A stretch of 64,000 nt of DNA from Burhinus oedicnemus (GCA_008921705.1 VFFE01007605.1:3912120-3976119), one strand, 5' to 3'; counted from the first letter of the stretch, positions 1-13,800 are shown. Numbers and translations are program-made. Notes: generated by a model not told the origin, from the letters alone.

Positions 1-3000
1 GGTCACATTTTTATAACCAGGCTCACATTGATTAGCAACTTCTACCGACACTTGATGAGCGAGAGCACCAGGAAAAAGTCTCCTGGCGCACAGTCCAGTG
101 GCCACAGTATCGGATAAAATGAACCCTGGATAAGGCACAGACTTTGGGAGCTATAATCAGGTTTGTTTCAAACATCCCTTAAAACAGCACCAAAGCAGGA
201 TGGAGGCTGATACAGTCTTCAGAAAACATCAAGTAATGATACAGAATATGTTAAAATTGTTTTTATTTAAATCCTTCCAGCAATAAAATCAAACCCACTA
301 ACAGTTGTTTCAGAGTTTCTTTAAGTCAGCCAAACAAATCCCTGAATTATCACCTGCCGCAAACAAAATGCAGACACGTTATTAAGCCAGGCTGTAAATA
401 ACGTCGAAAAGCACAACCTGACCAATAAATTAGGGGTTGTGGTGGCAACGGTGTTAATGCAAGCCTGGATGGAGATGCTCACTAGGGGCAAATAACGTAT
501 TTGCGGTCTTGCAGGAGAGAGGCAGTTAATGGATGCTGGGTGTGTAGCACACATTGTTCACAAAACCGTTCAGACTGCTGCCAAGTGCCTTGCGATCGAT
601 GGGCAAGTGATAGCCGGGAAGATTTACACTCACTTTCACACCGCCTCAGGAAGGCTGAGATGGTCCAGACCGTGCTGTGCTGAAAACTCACTGCCAAAAA
701 AAGCCCCGGGTCACCCAGCCCCGGCTACAGGCTGTCGGTTTCCAGACCTTCAATCCAGTGAATATGGCATCTCCAAGGATTTGTTGTCCTCTCCCCCTGT
801 CAGACAGAAAATATTTGTTAGACCGATTTTATGAACAGCTGTAGGGAGCTGCTGTGTCCGGAGTTGGGAGCTGGAGGAGCATGGGAGCCTCAGTCACAAC
901 AACAGGGGTACCAGAGCCACACTGTTCCCCTGGGGGGTGACTTTTTCAGGTGATGGGGACAGGACACCATCTGATTACTAGGGCTGTGCTGAATGGAAGA
1001 AGAAAGCCAAGAACTGCAAGAAATCTAATACAACGTTACTGTGATCCTTTAACACATCAGGACATACTTCATGGTTTCCAGCAAGCTTCTAAAGATAAAA
1101 TTTTTTATTTTTTTTTCCCCCCTTATTTGTATACTTTTGCTCTTGAGGTTAGATTCAATCAAAGTGTCAGGTGGTTGGTGGAAGACAACAAAGCTTTGCA
1201 GGACAAAACTCAACAGGTGATGGAGGTTTCAACCTCGCAGGACTTACAGCAGAGAAGTTCCCACGGGCAGCAGAGTAAAGCACTGCGGGTGTCGCCCCAG
1301 ACGGTAACATGAGAAATGACCATGAGAGCCCTCCCCTGCTTGGGTTCAGGACTAGATCCCATGGTGAGATAGATGGCAGGGGTGACGTGAGTAATGCCAC
1401 CTCATGGATTGACTTCGGTGGGGTGGGAGGAGGGACAGGGACCTACCCCTGCTGCAAAACGTGCAGGGAAGCTGCCTGGGAGATGTTAATCCCTGCTGCA
1501 GGCACATGAAAAAGTGAAACAGGAAACAAGTAGCAGTACTGGAGCTTGTTGCAGGACTGAGATCCTCCAGTCTGACTGCTCTGTGTGCGAAGCACGGATG
1601 TCCTTCCACCTTCTGCCTCTCTGGGTAATATTTCAAGGCAGCAAGCTGCTTTCCCTTCTCTGTGCAGTGTCCAGAACAAAAAGGATCAGAGGCCTCACTG
1701 GCTAGTGGCGTAAAAAATAATTGGAAGGAGCAATGGTCTTCTGAATATGGAGCAAAAATAGGAATACTGGATTTCCCGGTATTGCAGGTATTGGTGAGGG
1801 TGAAGCCATTTTCACAATGGAAAAAAAAGAAAAAACATTTCTACCTGCTACACTTAAGGCAGCTGTTAGCAGTATGAATAATCTGATCACTAATGGCTTC
1901 AGTCCAGCATGTGGGGGTTTATGCGCTTTGAAGATGAGGTACTGCAGGGGAGGGAAACCCCTGCTTGGATGTGAAGCTAATGTCCTGCTCCTGGACAGTG
2001 TCAGCGTGCCCCGTGTCCCCGAGCCCTGGCTGGCCCAGGGGTGAATCAGCTTACGGACTGTGCTGCTGAGCCAAAAGTTCATCAGCTGCAGCATCAATTT
2101 GTAATTAACTGCAAAAGCAGAAGTTTAAATCAGCATGCTTTTTTTTTAAGATACTTTATGGTCACTACATGGGGCATGCAATTTCATCTTCCTGCGGTAA
2201 CAGATACTCAAGGCAAATTGCATCAGTTCACTGAAGATGGCATTTAAAATCTTCATTAAACTCATCAGTCCCATAATAAATACTCACAAACTAATATTGT
2301 TTTAAATGTCTTAGTGAGTGAAATTTAAGTTATTTAATCATTTGTCCATTTAATTACTACATTTTTGGTTGTGCCATCACATGATTTAACTATTTAATGA
2401 GAGGGCAAGGCAACAGCCTCTACCATATATTGGTAGACCACAGAAGTCATATATGTCACACGTATTAATTGTTCCTTTTAGGACCGGGTGAAAAACATCC
2501 TGTGATGACAAAACCATCAAGAAATGATTCTTCTTGTACCTTTACTCCAGAGGCAAAGACTGGATTGTGGTTGTACAGCATAGTTTGGGGGTAAATTTAG
2601 TAATCAGCTTTGAGGCATAGTCCAGGATCATTAGTTAAGAATAGCCATATATAAATATAAATAAATCCAGCAAATACTATGGCAACTGGAAGTGCCGCAT
2701 ATGCAGCTTATACCATACTCTCCCATGCCCTGGCAGGTTTGGTCCACACAAGGCCAGTGTGGACCAGTCAGGCGGTACCCAAAGGTGGCCCCATGGGTAC
2801 CCCAGGGTTGGAAACCTTGACTTCTTGTTGCACTTTAGTAGAGCAAATCTCACTACATTGACTTGATGTATGAGTGCACGAAGGAGGAGTGGGAAAAAAG
2901 AAGGACATTTTAGTAGAGATAAATAGGATTTACAATGCTGTCATCTCTAGCAACTTTGGCATTTCAATTCATTAAAAGTCCAGACAAATTAGATGTTTGT

Positions 3001-4254
3001 GTTCATTTAAAATAATTTCTCCTCTTTGACCTAGCTTAATTTATCATTTTACGTCTTTCTGCAGTGCTTAGGCAAGCTGCTGTTTAAAAGAACCCAAAGG
3101 ACTGTACGAGTAAAATATTAAGTAGTTATCATTAACAACGTGGTACATTAAAACCCAGCACCATAGCTTCCCTACAGCTATGTTTGCCAAGCCAAACACA
3201 AAGGATTCTCCTACAGATGAAGGATTTGTATTTTCTGCAGTACTAAAGCTGAGACACCTTGTGACAGTGTTTTCACAACTAACACATGTATCTCAGGAAT
3301 TCAGCTGTAATCACTGCAGAGAAAAAAAAAAAAACAGCAAAAAAGAAATCCTTTACCTCAACTTAAACTAATGCTCATTCAAATAATTTTTTTTTTAAGT
3401 ATTTCTAATAAAAACCTCCCATAGTTTTTTTATGCCATTTGGTGTACATTTTGGAATTTTATGTGCTTTTATGAGTAGCTGCATTTTGGTGATGAAAAGT
3501 GCTATTTATAATTTTGCATGTTCAACTATTTTCAGAAAGGAGAGACTGGATAATCAACAAGCATCTACCTGAACATTCATATCTTCAATTTCAGAAATGA
3601 ATGATTGTTTGCATCAGCCCTGGGTGTACTCTGACAGGTCCACCACAGAATAATATTTATGCACTCATTCAGAGTTAGAGGTAACCCAAGAGTAAGGCTC
3701 TCTCGTAACTGTGTTATTCATTTCTCCATCATCATAAATAGATAGTGTCAATGAAGGCTACATAAATTATATTTATCCAGCAAAGACATAAGGAATCCTG
3801 CTAAGGGTTTGGTATCTTCTTTTTAAATGACATGTATAAATGTGGTTGTCAGGTGGAGAGAGGGATAAGGAAAAGATATAGAACTTCCCCAACATCTTGA
3901 GCAAATCACAAGCAGAATGGAATAAACTAGTAAAGACAATACAAACATTAAGTACATGAAGCTGATGCTACTACTTTATTGCAGTGCTTCCTGCATAACA
4001 CAAAACCATAAAAAAGTCTAAATTGCAACAAAACCTAACATTATCACCAAGCAATTTCTTCCATAAATAGCTGATATGCACTAACATCGTCTCAAAAGAT
4101 CCTTTCCAGGATGGTCCTCTACTAGACACCAGCAAAAGCCATTATTATGATCTACTACGATCTACTAATAACAGAGCACACACACACGTACCCTGCACTG
4201 GAAAACACTATGGCACCTCTGTCCAAAGCACAAAGGATAGGTGCAAAGAAGCCA
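1..4254. other. Unique non-coding DNA, no gene seen
   Basis: AT-rich single-copy sequence with stop codons in all frames. The longest open frames are about 130 codons and match no family I recognise. Small features are a pyrimidine tract near 1101-1132 (T-rich then C-rich) and an A13 run at 3322-3334. I see no splice-bounded open frame, RNA gene or recognisable transposon. It is most simply intergenic or intronic DNA, with ancient undetectable repeats possible. Confidence 0.6.
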
Positions 4255-4275
4255 AATATATGTGTGTGTGTGTGT
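4255..4275. repeat. TA/TG microsatellite abutting CR1
   Basis: Alternating purine-pyrimidine tract containing seven consecutive TG units (4261-4274). It ends exactly where the 3' end of the minus-strand CR1 copy begins. It may be the target tract of the insertion, or may have grown from the CR1 3' terminus. Confidence 0.85.
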
Positions 4276-5122
4276 ATCATGGAATTACGGAATTTTCAGA
4301 GTTGGAAGGGACCTCTAGAGATCATTAGTCCAACTCCCCTGCTGACACAGGAATGCCTACAGCACATTACTCAGGACTGCATCCAGGCGGGTCTTGAAAA
4401 TCTCCAGAGAAAGGAACTCCACAACCTCCCTGGGCAGCCTGTTCCAGTGCTCTGTCACCCTCACTATAAAGAAGTTTTTTCTTGTGTTTGAATGTAACTT
4501 TCTGTGTTCCAGCTTCTGCCCGTTGCCCCTCATCCTGTCACTGGGAACCACTGAAAACAGTCTGGCTCCATCCTCCTTCAACCCACCCTTTAGATACTTC
4601 TGAGCAAGAATAAGGTCTCCCCTCAGCCTTCTCTTCTCCAGGCTAGAGTCCCAGCTCTCTCAGCCTATCCTCATAAGGGAGGTGCTCCAATCCCCCAGTC
4701 ATCTTTGTTGCCCTACGCTGGACTCTCTCCAGAAGTTCCCTGTCCCGCTTGAGCTGGGGAGCCCAGAACTGGACACAGTATTCCAGTTGTGGCCTCACCA
4801 GGGCCAAATAGAGGGGGTGAATGACCTCCCTCGACTTACTGACCACACTCTTCCCTATGCAGCCCAAGATTCCATTGGCCTTCCTGGTCACAAGGGCACA
4901 TTGCTGGCTCATGGATAATTTCCTATCTACCAGGACCCCCAGATCCTTCTCCTCAGAACTGCTTTCCAGCAGGTCCACCCCTAGCCTATACTGGTGCCTA
5001 GCATTCTTCCTCCCCAGGTGCAGAACCCTACACTTGCTCTTGTTGAACCTCATTAGGTTCTTCTCTGCCCAGCACTCCAGCCTGTCCAGGTCACACTGGA
5101 TGGCAGCATGGCCCTCTGGAGT
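4276..5122 (-). mobile_element. CR1 LINE, 5'-truncated copy
   Basis: Non-LTR retrotransposon of the CR1 family, inserted in reverse orientation. Read on the minus strand it contains the C-terminal part of the pol polyprotein, then about 80 bp of 3' untranslated region ending at 4276 in a degenerate form of the CR1 terminal repeat. The plus-strand start reads ATCATGGAATTACGGAATTT, a decayed version of the usual ATCATAGAATCATAGAAT pattern. The copy is about 850 bp, against roughly 4.5 kb for a full-length CR1, so the endonuclease and most of the reverse transcriptase are missing. 5' truncation is normal for target-primed reverse transcription. Its pol segment differs clearly from the two other long copies here, suggesting another and probably older CR1 subfamily. 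The 5' junction near 5122 is approximate because it runs into a TA repeat. Confidence 0.95.
4357..5122 (-). pseudogene. CR1 pol C-terminal fragment, frame broken
   Basis: Remnant of the CR1 reverse-transcriptase polyprotein, C-terminal to the catalytic core. The first open stretch (about 5122 down to a stop at 4643) contains [26 protein letters not shown] and ERVQRRATK, all hallmarks of the CR1 thumb/C-terminal region. It stops just after RLRELGL, where a short deletion shifts the frame. Homology resumes in another frame (4581 down to the stop at 4357) with RKNFFIVRVTEHWNRLPREV, the usual CR1 C-terminus. The YXDD active-site region is absent, so it cannot encode a working enzyme. The methionine in the upstream TA repeat is not a genuine start. 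Confidence 0.92.
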
Positions 5123-5130
5123 GTATTTTT

Positions 5131-5151
5131 TATATATATATATATATATAA
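5131..5151. repeat. (TA)n microsatellite
   Basis: About ten TA units directly beyond the truncated 5' end of the CR1 copy. Together with the TG/TA tract at the other end of the element, it suggests that the insertion split a pre-existing alternating purine-pyrimidine tract. Confidence 0.9.
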
Positions 5152-8100
5152 TCAAGTGGCTCTCTGAAGATGATGTGGGTTTTCATTACGTTTAGCTGTC
5201 AGGACTTGGTATGCAGCAAAGGATGTTTTTTCCCCTGTTTCTCCTACAGCACCAAAGTCTGTGACATGGCATTACTGTTGTTTCAGCCCTTCCTTATTAA
5301 AAGCTTTTTATAGAAGACATAATTTAAATGTACGCTTTTGCTGCTCATGGCCATGAGTTTCCCAGGTTAGAAGGCTGACTCTTTACAACACAATTACCAT
5401 CTGTTGACTGTCTGAGATGTTCAGGGGGGATCTTTCCATGTGGTCTGATTTGATTTCGGCCTGAAATCCCTGCTCCTTTCTTTGGATGACATCCAGGAAA
5501 CACCTGTGATTTTTCATTTTGAAATACCATTTGCAGCTTGCTACATGCTGACTTGGGAGTTAAGAGATCTGTGGGGAAATGAGTGACACCAGCATGAGCA
5601 ATTTGTTATAATGACTTGGAAAATTACAGGATAAAATGTACATATCAGCATTACAATAAAAGGAGGGCTCACTTGTTCTCCCTTTCAAGAGCGTGGGACT
5701 TTCAGCTCCAAACCAAGACGCCCTCTCACCCCGTGCTGACCATGAAGTGGAAGGCAATGGGCCATGCCATGGTTTGTGGCACGTTCCCAGATGATGGACC
5801 CAGCCTCTTTCACCCCAACTCAAGAGCCTGTGAGACTGCGGTTGACGATGATAGCATAAAAACCAGGAGCTCAGAGAACAGGAGGGAGGTGACACTTCAG
5901 CAGATTTGGAAGCAAAGTGGTCAGCTGGGTGTGGAGAGGAGAATTAACTAAAGATTAGTAAATAAACATCATTTTGGCCATTAGCTAAGCCTATGAACCA
6001 CTGTGATCTGCTTGCAGCATTCCTGTTTGCTCTGTGCCACGACGTCTCTGTGGGGACCTGGCAGGAGATGAACATTGTGGAAGGGGCACGTCAGAGACGT
6101 CGCAGCAGAGCTGGGCTCTCGCCTGCAGAGCAAGCTGCCAAGAGCAGCAGGACTCGGCTGGGTGACAGGTGAACAGGGAAGAGGGACAGGTATCCACAGA
6201 AAAATATCTATAAATAAAAGTCATAGTCCAGTGAGTTCTCCCTGGCAGGGCTATTGCAGCCAGTCTCTAGACGTGTCTGTGTGGGAGTAGAGGTTTCTCT
6301 TCGTGTTCAGTAGCTGCTCAGAGCTCAGAAAGGGACCTCTGGCACACTGGCTTGTAATATAATAATATACGTGTAATATCTGAAGATCAAGACCATCTCT
6401 CTATTAAATTAGATAACAAATAATTAGATAATTTTAATTTACTTTATGAATCTTCTAAAGAGTAAACTGCTTACAGGCAGCTAATGCAATAAACTTACTT
6501 TATACGCGGAGAGCAACATCTGTTATAATGAAGAGTCTGCAGCACACATTAGGATTCTGTGCACACCCAGCCGTAGTTAGAGTAAATGTATCATTAAGTT
6601 GGTATCCTTTCCCATTCAAAGCACACTTTTCAAGATTTATGTACTGCAGACAATAAGATAGCAGGAGAATCAACTTGCGCTCCACTCTTCTTGCATTCAC
6701 CCCCTGTCCCATGGCAAGATAACGTTAATAAAAAGGGTGAGACAGCACATGGAAGTTAGGTTACTTCTAGGCATGGCAAAGGAAATAAAATTTCAGCTCC
6801 ACACGTACACAAAGGCGTGACAAAGGCAGAAGCTGTGCTAAAAGGGCATCATTAAGGTCACAATATCAAGCCCTCAAAAATCAAGCAGCTTCATCACATA
6901 TCACACATCTTCCTCTCATAAGCATTGCTGTCAGAGAGGCAATTGCAGGGAGTGTTCCAGGCCACAGCCTGCCCAGTGTAGGCAAAAACCCGGATTAATA
7001 TGACTTCTAAAAAATCTTAAATGTATTAGCTGGGTATGTGCACACTGCAATTTTTCCAAAGGTTTTTAAAATCAACAAATTAGGCAAATACAAGTGACAG
7101 AAAGGGACGTTCTTGATACAGAAATCTACTCTTGTGATGGATGCGACATGCCATGCAACTTGGGCAAAACGATGTATATAAGGGAACATGACAACCCAAA
7201 CACCTGCCTAAGTTACAATGATATCGCATTTTCAAAAGTGACCAGTGATTTCTTAGGTGCCCTCGCTGTTTGAGTGGTCGAGGAACCTGGTTTTTGGAGG
7301 ATGGATGCTTTATTGCCATTGATGCAGTTTTTCTATATTTGTAATTGAACTGGCAGCACAGTATAACAATAAAACCAAATCAGTCAAGCAATGCTATTGT
7401 GCATCTTAGCAGTAATAGAAAACCACATTGTCCCTTCAGGCAGATGAGCATAGCACTAAGGATGTCTCCTGATGTCATTTATGTGATAGTTGCATTTTTA
7501 TTGTAAATTAATTTGCCGTGTCAGTCACACATACAAACCCCGTCAATGGACATCACACACTCCAAGAAAATGAGCCTTGCTTGCTACTGGATTTTGCAGT
7601 TGCTGACTTACTCTGTTTAAGGAGAAGTCAACAAGGTAGTATTAATGGGCAGGAGCGTGGTTCATCTGTCTTGGTAGGAAAGAGAGCCAGTCCCCAGCAC
7701 AAGCACAGGGCTGCATTGCCCACGACCTTGCTGTGGGTGAAGCTGCTGGGAGACCCATGGCAGGTTAGTTGGGGAGAAAGACCATTGTATCTGCTCTTTC
7801 ACTAGCAATCATGGGCTCTTATAATCCCCCTCTTGTTCTTTTTAGAGTTTGGGGCAAGTCCCAGTGAGGGTCACTGTGCGTATGGGTGGTTTGCGTCAAT
7901 GCTTTCAACTTTGTGTCAACATCTTCCCTCCAGGAAGATTAAAGGATTTGGGGAGAATGAACATCAACAGCATGAAATAAAGCAAAATAAATCAACACAG
8001 GAGCCACATCACAGTCACCTATGAAACAAAAATCTCCTCTCAAGGCCTTGTACATTGTGGGAAAATTCCAGCGAAGACAGCTGATTTATCCTTCCAGACT

Positions 8101-10392
8101 ATTGGAGAGCTATTGGAGAGCTATGCTCTGTGCTGAGCTCTAGATAAGATGCAATCGAAGTTCCTTTGCTGCTAGAAGGTGTCACTTGCTCCACTTAAGG
8201 ACATAGAGATACTGGCGTGATGGATGGCCAAGAAATGATCACGGCAATGCTAGTGCAAGGTTACTGCACGAATTGCTATACACTGACATTGGAGCTAACC
8301 GTATCTTAAACATGGAGCACAAGGCCCAGTAATGTCCAAGAGAGCAGGAAACAAAGAGCTGAAACCTTGGAAGTCGTAGCCTTGATGCACCATTATGGAC
8401 AAGAGCCCCTGGTTATACTTCACTGCTATACTTCGCAATGACTTGCTAAAAAGACTCTTTTTCTTACCTCCTGAAGATTATTCCATCCTAGAACAGAAGT
8501 TATTAAAATTCCTGGGGCTTTCAGCACCGAGAAGCCAATCCCTGTGTATTCCTTATCCTTTGCCTGGTGGATGGGAAGAGCCTCTGTGTCCTGTGTCCTT
8601 CTCCAGGCAGTTACCTACAGAAGCAGATGGAGAAAATTTGCAAACTTCACTTGGACTCTGACAGTGAGTTTTCAAAGTAAAGTTCAGTGCATGTCTCAAA
8701 ACGGAGCTTGAGGTCAGCATTTGTCAACATGGATTATATAGGAAACAAAGGCTATTTTTAATCTCATTGTTCTCCTGGCCCTGAAAATGTAGCTCTTCCC
8801 CAAAAAACCCAAGCAAACAAAACTGACAGAAAAGCCTACAACTGCACACACTCCCAAGGATGGGAGATACCTCTGTTGCTGTGCACTGAGGCTTACATAG
8901 AGATATCAAGCTGTGCTTTGCCTGCATGACCCAGAAATAACCATACAAGATACTGAAGGGTACATGAGTCTTACTTGGAAAGCGTTAGAGAAGATGTATG
9001 TCCGCAACCCTAAGCACAGGCACATCTGTACTGACATTGGACCTGGAACTTGTTCAGCTTTAGACAGTCCACACATTAACCTACGGACCCTGTGATCACA
9101 GTGCTCTGACTGTGAAAATTGGGTTGAATATGGGGCTTCACGCTCCAGATTTGGACCCGTTATCAGTGGTTGGGTCAACTGGTGTAGAAACACGTGTAAA
9201 AGACCTGCCTCAAAATAGCTTTCAGCCTCATGGGCCATTCAGAAAATTGCAGATTCCCTACAATTCCTGGATGCGCAGAAAACCCTCTACAAGCTGTGAC
9301 ACGAGCTGCTCTGTGGGGGAAGGAGGTATCAGCTTAAGATGCACTGAAAATTTGATAACTGGAGTAGGCACAAAAAAGAATTTCCCGAGGGGGAAAAAAA
9401 TCCACGTCTTCCCTACTATGAAAGATTTCTAGACCAATCTCATTTATCATGCATTCATTTGTTAAGTAAATATTCATAATATATAAATGCTAGTGTCACT
9501 TTAATATTCTTATTAGCATGGTACATCTTTTCCTCTGTCTAGATAATGGTGAAAGTCATACTAATTGAAGTAATGTTGTGTGTCAAATGATACAGAGCTG
9601 ATTTACTTAAGACTTGAATGTCTGCTCCAATTAGCTTCCAAAGTAAATTGCACTGAACTTCCTTTTTCTCTCTTTTATGAAATAGAATACATAAAAAGTA
9701 TGTGAGTTGCAAAGCAAATTCTCCCAAAGTTCTCTTATATTACCTCTCCGCATATTCACTGACCTTCTGCCAGTCGTTTCCAAAGCAGAGAGAAGCCTGT
9801 AAAACTCAAAATGGTTATCCCTCGCTCCTGCAATAAATTCATATCTATTTGCAAATCCAAGATCAATGCACTGTCTAGTTCAGATTTCAGGCTTTTCTGT
9901 ACACTGCACAGCTCTTACAGCAAGCAGCCCTTCAAGAGAGAAAAAAACTGCACGTGGAATAAAGGATGTGAGAGATATAAAGTCCATATGGTTGAGTGAA
10001 ATAAGATCATTGTGTCTAAATTCCTTTTTTAACTGTTGCTAGATGTGTTTATGATCCACCTTTACAAGTCACACAAAAAAGCATCACTCGCGTGAGTTAC
10101 CATTGAAAGCCCAACCTTATTAACATCCACTGTACCTTGTCATTTGGGCTAACATTATTGGAATATATTGTACCGACCGCTCTTACAGTTTTGCAGTTCA
10201 GAAGTGCATTTGAAAAGCAGTTTACATGACAATCAAGCATCAATTTCAGGCCAAGTGAATGGTGTGAATAATGAAATAAAACATTAGCTAAGCACCAACA
10301 GTAAAACCAGAATTCTTTTGGCCACATCAGCTTCTAATGAAATGAAATAGACCAAAAGATTCAATGGTTGCACAAGTATTACTTAAGAATAA
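5152..10392. other. Unique non-coding DNA, no gene seen
   Basis: Single-copy AT-rich sequence. Open frames are 60-111 codons, overlap on opposite strands and resemble no known protein. The only repeat I noted is the 11-bp tandem duplication at 8099-8120. No RNA gene or transposon is recognisable. The slightly GC-richer part at 5990-6300 contains no convincing exon. Confidence 0.6.
8099..8120. repeat. 11-bp tandem duplication
   Basis: Two perfect head-to-tail copies of CTATTGGAGAG, followed by the start of a third (CTATG). This is typical replication slippage. Confidence 0.85.
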
Positions 10393-10411
10393 GGGGGGGG
10401 GTGGGGGGGGG
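10393..10411 (+). repeat. G9-T-G9 homopurine tract
   Basis: Two runs of nine G separated by a single T on the plus strand. A tract of this type can form an intramolecular G-quadruplex. It is also prone to sequencing and assembly length errors, so the exact count should be treated with care. Confidence 0.85.
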
Positions 10412-10852
10412 AGAGCATGAAAGACTGGAATCTTAGTTCATTTGATTTTTAAATAGCAAAATTACTAGTTCAGTTGCCAGCATACTGCTCATATCTCAAG
10501 TCTATAAAAATGAACTGTAGGAGACCTTATTCAGGCTCTGATTCAAAGCACTTCAGCCCAAAGTATAACTCCATGCTCAAACCTAAACTCTCTTATACTC
10601 AAAACCACGTAATCTCCTAAACGCTAAACACTTGTTCACGTTGCAGTGATTTTAGGGGGAATTTAGACATAGGCATCATCGCTTTGCTGAATCAGCTCCT
10701 AGTAGACCTTCTGGACTTCCACAATCTGTAGTATCAAATCCCAGGAAAGGGTTTATGCAATACTGCAATGTCTCAGCACAAAGAGGGCATGAGGGGATGC
10801 CCCGGCAGCTTCATGGGCGCGAGTGTCGGGGTCCCGTGGGGCTCAGCTGAGG

Positions 10853-10867
10853 ACCACCACCACCACC
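10853..10867 (+). repeat. (ACC)5 trinucleotide repeat
   Basis: Five perfect ACC units within a short GC-rich patch. No coding frame around it is convincing. Confidence 0.8.
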
Positions 10868-13800
10868 GTGCCCACAGCCCCGGCCCTTCTCCTGCTGCAG
10901 CCCAGTTGCTCCTCAGCATTTAGTACCGCTTTAAATTCTCCTGGCAAACCAGAAGTACCTGGGAAGGAACAAGTAAATATTTAATCTACTGTCTAAGTTT
11001 TAACAGGTAGTTCTGGGGAGAGCTATTGAATTTCTATCTGGAAAGATGATTTGTGTGCTCAGAATATCAGAATCTGATGCTCACACAGGGATGTCCAGAA
11101 CAGCAAACTCTCCCCAGAAATACTTGAATTACTAACGTTTCAGCTGGTCTCTTAATGACTCTTGCTTAAGCTGAGGGTACTTTATCAGTATTCATGCAAT
11201 GGACCAGTCGGGGAAACTGCAACCATATTACTGACTTTTCAAAGCCAGGAATTAAGTTGATTGGCACCGATCAGCCACCAATAGCAATAGCAAATACAGG
11301 TTAATCAATAGCAGCTGACAGCGCTGGAATAGCTTTGGAGACACAGACGTGCACCCAACCACACGCTCTGTCAGAGTGGCGGATACCAGCACGGTTGCAA
11401 AGGGGACCGCACTCCCACCGGCTCAGCTCCAGCGGCATAACCTTCCAAAGGGCAGAAGCGAAGAGACTCAAGCCTGAACTTTCTTATTTTTAATTAAGTT
11501 AATGCCTTACGTTACTTTAATTTAGTAATTTGTATTTAATTTCCTGTTCAAGGGGGGAAAAGGATGAGGAGAAACAGATGTTGCCCCCTGCGGTCTGTAG
11601 AACAAAAAGAGCCATGAAAACTCATCCGTCCATCTGATTGCTTTTTTATTAAGTAACACAGATGCTGGGAAGGTGGTGAGAACTGAGGTATGTCAAAACA
11701 TTAACTTCTGTTTTGGAGTTTTTTCCTTCATTCTGTTTTGAATTACCCAGTAAAAAATAGGATGGAAAATTAGGTAGCAAACCTGCTTTCTCTTCCAGCA
11801 AACATCTGGTTTTGTCTTTTTTCTAACATATGAGAGAGGAGTGCAACTAGGGACTTTTTGCAATAAAGCACTGATTTTTCTAAAGGATGTTTAAGCAAAG
11901 ATTTATTTACGTGCTGCATCTGTAAAGGGTCAGTGTTTCCGTTTCATGTAGAAGTTCAAAGTCATAACTGCTAAAAAAAGTGCAGGAGTGATTTAATACA
12001 GGCTGATATAAATGTAAGTTTTGACCATACTGTTTGAAAACTTGTAAAATGCTGCAGCATTTTGATGTGACTTCTGTGCAGCTTGGTATGGGTTGCCAAT
12101 GCAAAAATTGTCATAAGTTGAAAAGGAAAAGGAAGCAGGTGTGCTTCTGCCCTAGGTGGGGCAGGAAGGTAGGAAAGAGAGAAGAAGTTCTTCAAACAAA
12201 ATGATTTTAGCCATTTTCTCAGAGCTGTCAAACACATAAATAGATTCAAAAGATGTGACATTCTGTAGCAACAGATATATGGGTTAAACAGGGAATGGCC
12301 TCTTCTGAACCTCAAAATCTATTAATCCATTTCTAGAGCTCTCTGGTTGTAGTCAAATAAGTTTAAGACGATCAAATGGGATTGCTATAACTGTCCTTTG
12401 ACTGCAAGTTGAGCCATTGTGCAACAAGGAGAGCTGAGAGCCTGAAGGCTGAGGCTAGAGAAAACGTGGAGGGCTAAGCCAGAGGCAAAGTAGCCTTGGC
12501 CATCATTTTGCTCTGAGTCACCTCTCCTGCTCTGCCGAGAGAACTGCATCGGTCTCCTGGCTTTGGCTCTTAGCCTCCACTCAGCAATTTCCTCACTGGC
12601 TCAGCCATGTCTAGTTTAGAGGTTGTTGTTATCAAATTTGGTAGAGACCCTCAAGATCTCTTGGCTAGACCATTTATACTGAGAAATAGTTTGACTTTCT
12701 GCTGCACTTTTCCAGCTGGAGGACGTGCCTATCCTGCATCTTGTCTATGTAAAGATCTTCCTATCTACTTGGGTTTAACCAGTCAGAGAGCAGAGTTGAG
12801 TTATACTTTACCTCATTTCCAGGAGATCAGGGATGCTCAGACTCAGAGTTTGCAGTAGATGATTGGTTTCTGGTAGAGAGGGGAGTACGTATGGAGGAAG
12901 CAGTCTGCAGGCGTTAACTGGAAGAAGTCACAGCTTTGCCCTGGAAAAGAGTGCAAACATCACATTTTTAGAGAAGACATCATTCTGCTGCGAGAAAATT
13001 ACAGTTTTCTTCAATAAAAAGAAGTATTTCAAACCACTAAAATATGCGAACCATTCTCTTATATCCCACTAGCTCCAACCTGTAAAAATTTACAGCTGAA
13101 GCCAACTCCAAGGCGGGCTGACGCTGGTAAAGGCAACTAGACCATGACTTGTTATGTAAATAAGCCCATAAAAGTCTTGAGTTTTTACATGAAAATCAGA
13201 TCCGCAACAACCATTCCGCCTTAGCTTTGTGGATTGTTTAATTTGTATGTACATGATTATGCAGTGTTATTATGCAGAGAAGGCACTTTATAAACCTTTA
13301 AATGATCAATCAGTTAGATAAATAAAGCATCTCTGGTGTTGCCGTACTAACTTTTTAGGAAGCACCACATCCTTCTGTCATTATCATAATAAGCTTGAAT
13401 AATGTTTTCACAGCAATTACCACCAGTGGGTCAATGTCTGCTATTAGCAACCTTTCCTCCATGGATCACGAACATAATAAAGCATGACAGCCCAGAAGAC
13501 GACGTGTGTCAGAAGACTTTCTCCAGTGTCGGTGCCAGGCTGCTTTAATGTGGCACGTATTGTGACAATAGATTGTCAAGGATCATTCAATGCAACAACA
13601 ATTTACTGTCTCAGTGGGAGTTTTCTCATTTTGAGAAGTTCAGCAAGTGTTATAAGTCTGTAAAATAGATCAGACATAGGAGGAAAGTACATATATACCA
13701 AAATGGTTTGTAACAAATAAAAGTTGTACCTGCTCAGAAACTGCTTTTTCAAATTGTATTTCCTCTCCCTACGTTGTTACCTTTTGGCACTAGTTCACAC

